This document shows positions 59,012 through 64,000 of a DNA stretch of 64,000 bases, in pieces. Source of the DNA: Limisalsivibrio acetivorans (GTDB lineage: Bacteria > Chrysiogenota > Deferribacteres > Deferribacterales > Geovibrionaceae); NCBI RefSeq assembly GCF_000421105.1, contig NZ_ATWF01000001.1, positions 264,668-328,667 on the forward strand. Direction: 5' to 3'. How positions within the stretch are numbered: the first letter of the stretch is position 1; each line of letters opens with the position of its first letter. The notes under the pieces were generated by a model. It had not been told where the DNA came from. It searched no databases and worked only from the letters and a program-made list of their open reading frames with translations. Both the position numbers and the translations under genes were made by a program.

Positions 59012-59791
59012 ATGAATGAATACAGATTTTTCGATGATAATGAAGAGCTTGTCAACCTTCTGGAGGATGACGGTCTGGCGGTTATTGAGGAGGACTTCAA
59101 GGATGGACGCAGTTTTGTCGTTTATGCAGGGAAGGATCTCTCCGCCGTTTTTGAACGTTTCGGAGCCCGTTACGAGGCGAAGGATGTGGATGACACCGGC
59201 TGGGACGAGAAGTGGAAGGAGTATCTCCGTCCCGGTATGCTCACGGAGAGTATAGGCTATTACTTCGATGAGAAGGACAGACCGGAGGGGCTTGGTATAC
59301 TGATAAATCCGGCACTCGCTTTCGGTACGGGAACCCATCCTACAACACGCATAGCTGCAAGCCTTGCGGAGCCTGTTGTGAAGGGGAAAACCGTTCTGGA
59401 TGCAGGATGCGGAAGCGGGATTCTCGCCATAGCCGCTTCGATCTGCGGTGCGGATAAGGTGTACGCCTTTGATATCGATCCCCAGGCGATACCGAACGCC
59501 CTTGAGAATATCGAGAGAAACGGTGTTAAAAACTCCGAGGTGTGGGCCGGAACCTTAGAGGGGTTTAGAGGGGAGGCCGATGTTATTATCGCAAACATCA
59601 TAAGCTCTGTCCTTTTGAGCATCAACGATGAGATAACCTCACGTAAGCCTGAGTTTATAATATATTCGGGCATCCTTGTATCCGAGATGGAGGAGTTTCT
59701 TTCAAAGGCGGATCTTTCTGGATATGAGCTGGAGGAGCGGGTTACCATCAACGAATGGACCGGAGCGAGGTTCAGGCTATGCTCGCAGTAA
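59012..59791 (+). CDS. prmA: Ribosomal protein L11 methyltransferase
   Basis: The 259-residue enzyme methylates ribosomal protein L11. It has WDEKWKEYLRPG in the substrate-binding N-terminal domain and the SAM-binding AFGTGTHPTT, VLDAGCGSGILAIAA and DVIIANIISSVL, all diagnostic. It starts the operon prmA - phosphoesterase - rsmE - tadA, whose members overlap and mostly modify the translation apparatus. Confidence 0.93.
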   Translation: MNEYRFFDDNEELVNLLEDDGLAVIEEDFKDGRSFVVYAGKDLSAVFERFGARYEAKDVDDTGWDEKWKEYLRPGMLTESIGYYFDEKDRPEGLGILINPALAFGTGTHPTTRIAASLAEPVVKGKTVLDAGCGSGILAIAASICGADKVYAFDIDPQAIPNALENIERNGVKNSEVWAGTLEGFRGEADVIIANIISSVLLSINDEITSRKPEFIIYSGILVSEMEEFLSKADLSGYELEERVTINEWTGARFRLCSQ

Positions 59792-60543
59792 TCGGCGATG
59801 TCCACGGCTGCATCCGTACACTGGATTCCCTCGTAAACGATATTGAGAAGCGTCATGGTGCTGATGAGTACATATTCCTTGGTGATCTCATGGACAGAGG
59901 GCCCGGCGATAAAGAAACTGTCGACTTCGTCATGGAGATGCAGAGGTACAGAAGGGTGAGCGTAACTAGAGGTAACCATGAGGATATGCTTCTTGACTGG
60001 CTTAACGGTGGCTGGATGTATCCGCCGGGACAGTATATGGCAAACGGCGGCAAAACGACTATCTCCTCCTTCACAGGGGGAAAGTTCGACATGGATCTTG
60101 CCATGGGGAAGGATGTGCGGGAGTCCGTACGTCCCTATTTCGAGCCCTATATGGACTTCCTCGAAGGGTGCATAATAAGCACGGGGTATGAGTTTCCCAG
60201 GCGGAACTACCATTTCAGCCATGCTGGCATCGGTGACGGAAACGGTTATAACCACCGGGTGGAGGAGTATTCAAACATCGATCATTTTGCCTTCATATGG
60301 TCAAGGAACACGGACAGCCGTAAAACCCCATATTTCGGCTATACCCTCGTGCACGGCCACACGCCCGTACTCAAACTGGGCACAGGGGTTGACCCATTCA
60401 CCCCGTACACAAACATTAACGATTGCGGAGAAATATGCTCCATAAACCTTGATACAGGGTGTGTTTACGGCTATTCTCTTTCGGCTGCCCTCATAGATGA
60501 TGAGGGTGATTATGAATTCATGAGTGTGAGAAACAGGGAATGA
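59779..60543 (+). CDS. Metallophosphoesterase, Ser/Thr phosphatase or ApaH-like
   Basis: The 254-residue protein shows the phosphoprotein-phosphatase motifs GDVHGC, GDLMDRGPG, TRGNHED and HGHTP, with metal-binding His and Asp residues intact. It resembles bacterial PrpA/ApaH-like enzymes that act on phosphoproteins or dinucleoside polyphosphates. ATG 59779 overlaps the prmA end by 13 bp; a longer frame would reach further into prmA. The substrate cannot be assigned. Confidence 0.88.
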   Translation: MLAVIGDVHGCIRTLDSLVNDIEKRHGADEYIFLGDLMDRGPGDKETVDFVMEMQRYRRVSVTRGNHEDMLLDWLNGGWMYPPGQYMANGGKTTISSFTGGKFDMDLAMGKDVRESVRPYFEPYMDFLEGCIISTGYEFPRRNYHFSHAGIGDGNGYNHRVEEYSNIDHFAFIWSRNTDSRKTPYFGYTLVHGHTPVLKLGTGVDPFTPYTNINDCGEICSINLDTGCVYGYSLSAALIDDEGDYEFMSVRNRE

Positions 60544-61223
60544 AAAGGATATACATTGATGAAGATCCTTCGGGAAGCGTCCAGCTCCCCGATGATATAC
60601 ACCACTACCTTAAGAATGTTCTTAGAGCAAAGGAGGGGGAGCCCCTTGGCATACTTACCCCTACCAGTTTCTGCGAGGGTGTGCTTGAGCGTATGGAGAA
60701 CCGTAAATCCTTCATATCGATAACCTCTAAACGCCCAGTAGTTAAGCCTGGATACCGTTTATCTGTATATCAATGCGCCCTTAAGCGGGAGTATATGGAT
60801 TTCGCCGTTGAGAAGTATGCGGAGCTGGGAGCAACGGAGATTATTCCAGTTTACAGCTCACGAAGCCTTCGGGAGCTAAAGGATAAAACCCTCGCACGTT
60901 TCGGTGATATAAGCCTTAAGGCCGTTTTGCAGAGTGAGAACGAGCACCTCCCCGTAATCCATGAGCCGTGCCGTATCGAAGATATCGAAGCGGATAATGC
61001 AGACAGGCTCCTCTTCTATGAAAGGGAAGGGGAGAGCAGGGGGCTCGGGCTTACATCCCGCGATGTGGCCATGATTATCGGTCCGGAAGGGGGCTTTGAA
61101 CCTGAGGAGGCGGAAATGCTTAAGGGGAAGGGTTTTCGATCCGTATCCCCCTTTAAGCCTATCCTTAAGGCGGAGACCGCCGCCGTTGTATTCACCGGTC
61201 TGGTGAGGATGGAGCTGGAATGA
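60540..61223 (+). CDS. rsmE: 16S rRNA m3U1498 methyltransferase
   Basis: The 227-residue SPOUT-class enzyme methylates U1498 of 16S rRNA. It has the PUA-like N-terminal part (HHYLKNVLRAKEGE), KYAELGATEIIPVYSSRS, and the trefoil-knot SAM site MIIGPEGGFEPEEAEML with SPFKPILKAETAAV. It overlaps the preceding gene in ATGA and the following tadA in ATGA. Confidence 0.93.
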   Translation: MKRIYIDEDPSGSVQLPDDIHHYLKNVLRAKEGEPLGILTPTSFCEGVLERMENRKSFISITSKRPVVKPGYRLSVYQCALKREYMDFAVEKYAELGATEIIPVYSSRSLRELKDKTLARFGDISLKAVLQSENEHLPVIHEPCRIEDIEADNADRLLFYEREGESRGLGLTSRDVAMIIGPEGGFEPEEAEMLKGKGFRSVSPFKPILKAETAAVVFTGLVRMELE

Positions 61224-61696
61224 GCTTCGAGTTTTCAATGGAGGATCGCTTCTTTATGGAGAAGGCCATCGAGCTTGGAAGGGAGGCAGCTCTGGAGGGT
61301 GAGGTACCCATCGGTGCTGTCGTGGTGCAGGATGGTGATATCATCGGACGTGGGCGCAACTCCAAATGGGTTGCAAAAACCGCCACCAGCCATGCGGAGA
61401 TCCTTGCCATTGAGGACGCCTCCAAACACAACGGCGATTGGCGGCTGGACGGTTGTTCGTTGTATGTAACCATAGAGCCCTGCCTCATGTGTGCCGGCGC
61501 CATCATACATTCGAGGATACGAAACGTTGTATTTGGAGCATCGGAGCCAAAATTCGGCGGGGTTGTGACCCTTGCCAACACCTTCGACATAGAGGGGCTT
61601 AACCACAGGGTTAACTACCGCTACGGCTTGTTCGCTGAGGAGATTCGGGGGATGATGAAGGATTTTTTTCGTGATCTGAGAAAAAAAGCTACATAA
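61220..61696 (+). CDS. tadA: tRNA(Arg) adenosine-34 deaminase
   Basis: The 158-residue zinc deaminase makes inosine at the wobble position of tRNA-Arg(ACG). The zinc ligands are visible in TSHAEILAI and EPCLMCAGAI, and FGASEPKFGGV is the TadA-specific part. It overlaps rsmE in ATGA and converges on priA with an 8-bp overlap, with no terminator between. Confidence 0.93.
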   Translation: MSFEFSMEDRFFMEKAIELGREAALEGEVPIGAVVVQDGDIIGRGRNSKWVAKTATSHAEILAIEDASKHNGDWRLDGCSLYVTIEPCLMCAGAIIHSRIRNVVFGASEPKFGGVVTLANTFDIEGLNHRVNYRYGLFAEEIRGMMKDFFRDLRKKAT

Positions 61697-63641
61697 AGAA
61701 GACCGGATCCCTATCTACCTTCATGATCATCGTGCTTTCTGTCTTTTTTTCCATGAAGGCCACTATGGCTCTTTTGAGAATACTATTAAGGCTTGCCCCA
61801 TCATGGTGCTTGATGAGAATGGTGTACCTGTACTTATTTTTAATCTTGCTTACCGGAGCAGGGGAGGGTCCCAGAACCTTCAGGTTCGATAGTTTACCCC
61901 CTATCTCGTTTCTGATAATGTCTGCCATTCTTGCTGTCTTCCCCTCATCGGTATGGGAGAAGATAAGCCTTGCTACCTTAGTGAATGGAGGATATCCGAA
62001 GGCCTCACGTTTGGCGAGTTCCTTGTCGTAGAATGAGTCCGGGTCATCTCGTACAATGCGGAACAGATCCAGTTCCGGATTGTTTGTCTGTATTATAACC
62101 TTGCCGTTTTTCCCCGCACCCCTTCCGGATCTGCCGGAAAGCTGGGTAAGGAGCTGAAAGGCCCTCTCATACGCTCTGAAGTCGGGGAGGGAGAAAACGT
62201 TGTCCAGATTAAGTACACCGGCAAGGGTTACATTCGGGAAGTGCAGACCCTTTGCCACTATCTGTGTTCCCACAAGAACCCTGTATTCCCCCTTGCCGAA
62301 GCTGTCCAGCATCTTATCCAGCTTGCTCAGGGAGGTGACACTGTCTGTATCCATCTGCAGAACCTTTTCACCCAGAAGTTCCTCAAGGATCTCCTTTATT
62401 CTCTCTGTGCCGGCTCCGTAGTCTGTAACGTCGCTGTCTCCGCATGATGTGCAAACCGGACGGAAGAACTCCTCGGCGCAATAATGACACTTGCACTTGT
62501 TGCGGGATTTGTACCATGTAAGCGCCACGGAGCAGTTGGGGCAGTGGACAATATTGCCGCAGTTGCGGCAGTAAAGGGTGTGGGAGTAGCCTTTACGGTT
62601 TATAAGCAGGATCGCCTGCTCCCCACGCTCCAGAGTTGCGGAGAGTTCATCGTAGAGCCGCTCGGAGATGATGTTGTCTATAAGGTCGCTCTCCTTAAGG
62701 TCTACGATTTCGATTTGCGGCATCTCTGCCGCATGGCGGAGCCTGAGTCTGTGGAGCTTGTATCGGCCTTCTTTCACGTTGTGCATGCTTTCAAGGGAGG
62801 GGGTGGCACTCCCCAGCACCACGGGAACCTTAAGGATGCTGGCATAAAGAACAGCCATGTCCCTTGTGTTGTGGGCGGGGGCTTCCTCCTGCTTATAGCT
62901 GGTTTCGTGCTCCTCATCCACGATGATGAGGCCTATATCCTCCGCCGGAACGAAGAGGGCACTTCTCGCCCCTATGAGGAATTTGAATGTGCCTTTGGCG
63001 AAGCTCCAGAATGACTCGCGCCTCTGTTTGGGGGTAAGCTTGCTGTGATATGAAAGTACCTTGAATCCGAGCCTGGCAGATATACGGCTTACCATTTGGG
63101 GTGTGAGGGAGATCTCCGGCACAAGGTAGATAACCTTCTTCCCCTCCGCCATGACCTTTTTGGCGAGCTCAATGAAGACCTCTGTTTTGCCGCTTCCGGT
63201 TACACCGTGGACAAGGTGGGCACTGTAGCAATCCATATCAGCAGAGATATCATCGTATATCCTCTGCTGTTCCTCGTTCAGCTCCAGCTCGCATTCCACA
63301 TCAACGGGCTGCGGAATCTGAGGGCTTATGGGGGAGGTGATTATATTCTTTGATATGCATCCCTGCATGACAAGCCCCGGGGAGGAGGCGTAGTACTCAC
63401 CCATCCTTTCAAAGAGGGTTAAAAGCCCGTCATTAAAAACGGGCTCGTTGTCGTATATCTCTATGGGTTCTTTGTACTTAATCCCCTCTTTAGGCTCTTT
63501 GTTCTCCCGGAGAACAATACCCGGCAGAACACGCCTGCCCAGAGGAACCTTAATCCGCATCCCCCGTTTCAGTGGGGTGGTGCTGACATAGGTGAAAGTA
63601 CCGCTAAGGGGTACGGGGATGAGTACATCGTAATAGGTCAT
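61689..63641 (-). CDS. priA: Primosomal replication restart helicase PriA
   Basis: The 650-residue helicase restarts stalled replication forks. The N-terminal fork-binding part is followed by Walker A GVTGSGKTEV, IIVDEEHETSYKQ and a two-zinc module (CRNCGNIVHCPNCS, CKCHYC, CTSCG). GTQIVAKGLHFPNV and QLSGRSGRGAGKNG follow. It is shorter than E. coli PriA but all motifs are there. Its ATG overlaps the stop of the acyl-CoA ligase gene in TAATG. Confidence 0.95.
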   Translation of the reverse strand: MTYYDVLIPVPLSGTFTYVSTTPLKRGMRIKVPLGRRVLPGIVLRENKEPKEGIKYKEPIEIYDNEPVFNDGLLTLFERMGEYYASSPGLVMQGCISKNIITSPISPQIPQPVDVECELELNEEQQRIYDDISADMDCYSAHLVHGVTGSGKTEVFIELAKKVMAEGKKVIYLVPEISLTPQMVSRISARLGFKVLSYHSKLTPKQRRESFWSFAKGTFKFLIGARSALFVPAEDIGLIIVDEEHETSYKQEEAPAHNTRDMAVLYASILKVPVVLGSATPSLESMHNVKEGRYKLHRLRLRHAAEMPQIEIVDLKESDLIDNIISERLYDELSATLERGEQAILLINRKGYSHTLYCRNCGNIVHCPNCSVALTWYKSRNKCKCHYCAEEFFRPVCTSCGDSDVTDYGAGTERIKEILEELLGEKVLQMDTDSVTSLSKLDKMLDSFGKGEYRVLVGTQIVAKGLHFPNVTLAGVLNLDNVFSLPDFRAYERAFQLLTQLSGRSGRGAGKNGKVIIQTNNPELDLFRIVRDDPDSFYDKELAKREAFGYPPFTKVARLIFSHTDEGKTARMADIIRNEIGGKLSNLKVLGPSPAPVSKIKNKYRYTILIKHHDGASLNSILKRAIVAFMEKKTESTMIMKVDRDPVFFM

Positions 63642-64000
63642 TACTGGTTTTCGTTTTTTTTGTTTCTTATCTTTTCGAGAACCTCAGCCTTTAGCTCACG
63701 TTTCAGGATCTTTCCTGTGGCAGTGAGGGGGAGATCCTCTTTTATTATTACATGTTTGGGTATCTTGTAGTTCGCCAGACGCTCCCTGAGGAACTTCTTA
63801 ATGGCGGAAGGATCTAGTTCAGCATCCTCCTTCGGCTTTATGTATGCTTCGGGGACCTCTCCGCTGTGTCTGTCTGGTATGCCTATGACAGCTGCCGCCT
63901 CCACACCCTCATAGCGGTGCAGAACCTCTTCTATCTCTCTGGGGTAAACGTTCATACCCTTAACAAGGATGAGATCCTTTTTCCGGTCCACGATATAGAT
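63641..64000 (-). CDS. AMP-dependent acyl-CoA ligase, C-terminal part (N-terminus outside the window)
   Basis: The frame is open to the right edge, and about 120 residues are visible. They form the C-terminal subdomain of an ANL ligase: IVDRKKDLILVKGMNVYPREIEEVLHRYEGV is the A8 hinge region, and LPLTATGKILKRELK carries the adenylation lysine, intact here, unlike in the homologue at 23963. Short- or medium-chain acyl-CoA ligases are the closest type. Translation is coupled to priA. Confidence 0.88.
   Translation of the reverse strand: MYIVDRKKDLILVKGMNVYPREIEEVLHRYEGVEAAAVIGIPDRHSGEVPEAYIKPKEDAELDPSAIKKFLRERLANYKIPKHVIIKEDLPLTATGKILKRELKAEVLEKIRNKKNENQ

Overview
The window (about 48% G+C by eye) looks like a chromosomal segment of a Gram-negative anaerobe that grows on acetate or organic acids, most plausibly of the Deferribacteres (Geovibrio/Denitrovibrio/Seleniivibrio type). 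The reasons are a single-chain pyruvate:ferredoxin oxidoreductase, two TAXI-type TRAP transporters, an acetate-permease cluster with DUF4212 and DUF294/CBS partners, a glnB-glnA operon with a sigma-54 promoter, heme and quinone genes, and an Mla-like lipid transport locus. The placement is inference; no rRNA or tRNA gene was seen that would fix it.

Layout. 1-7714: HD-GYP phosphodiesterase (cut by the window edge), response regulator, birA, coaX, TPR lipoprotein, RodZ-like protein, Usg-1/Asd-like protein, an IscS-like protein without its PLP lysine, IscU and Nfu. 7821-14643: acyl-CoA synthetase, fused 3-oxoacid CoA-transferase and thiolase, a universal stress protein, MarR and MFS. 14644-16985: non-coding hairpin repeats interrupted by a complete IS30-family element. 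16986-23941: aminotransferase, first TAXI-TRAP system, PilZ protein, mtnA and a CBS protein. 23963-30103: acetate cluster with a degenerate acetyl-CoA synthetase homologue, a cNMP/CBS/DUF294 protein and an ActP-like symporter. 30104-31083: a 1-kb gene-free control region. 31084-39015: lipoprotein, HDOD, UbiX/UbiA, hemH/hemE, serA and yjbQ. 39016-40626: second hairpin-repeat block. 40627-46557: metallo-beta-lactamase-fold protein, glnA/glnB, Mla-like operon. 46779-51672: nifJ and a PAS kinase. 51734-54623: a three-gene soluble ABC ATPase/GTPase/binding-protein operon. 54742-57520: second TAXI-TRAP system. 57718-64000: UspA, RluA, PrmA, phosphoesterase, RsmE, TadA, PriA and a truncated acyl-CoA ligase.

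Most notable points. (1) Two gene-free blocks share a hairpin mosaic, including a core of about 440 nt whose copies differ by paired, stem-preserving substitutions. This points to a structured RNA or an RNA-like mobile element. (2) A permease-less operon holds a cytosolic binding-protein-like protein, a HypB/UreG-like GTPase and an ABC ATPase; the first and last share an N-terminal DUF1858-like module. (3) Several enzyme homologues lack catalytic residues: the IscS-like protein (Lys to Asn), the acetyl-CoA synthetase homologue (P-loop and A10 Lys lost) and the MlaF-position ATPase (no Walker A, signature or Walker B). (4) Four genes have a -10 box placed so that transcription would start at, or next to, the ATG, with no Shine-Dalgarno, which suggests leaderless mRNAs.

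Physiologically, acetate or other carboxylates would enter through the symporter and TRAP systems and become acetyl-CoA by CoA ligases or the CoA-transferase/thiolase pair. Acetyl-CoA connects to pyruvate through NifJ, while GlnBA links nitrogen supply to growth.
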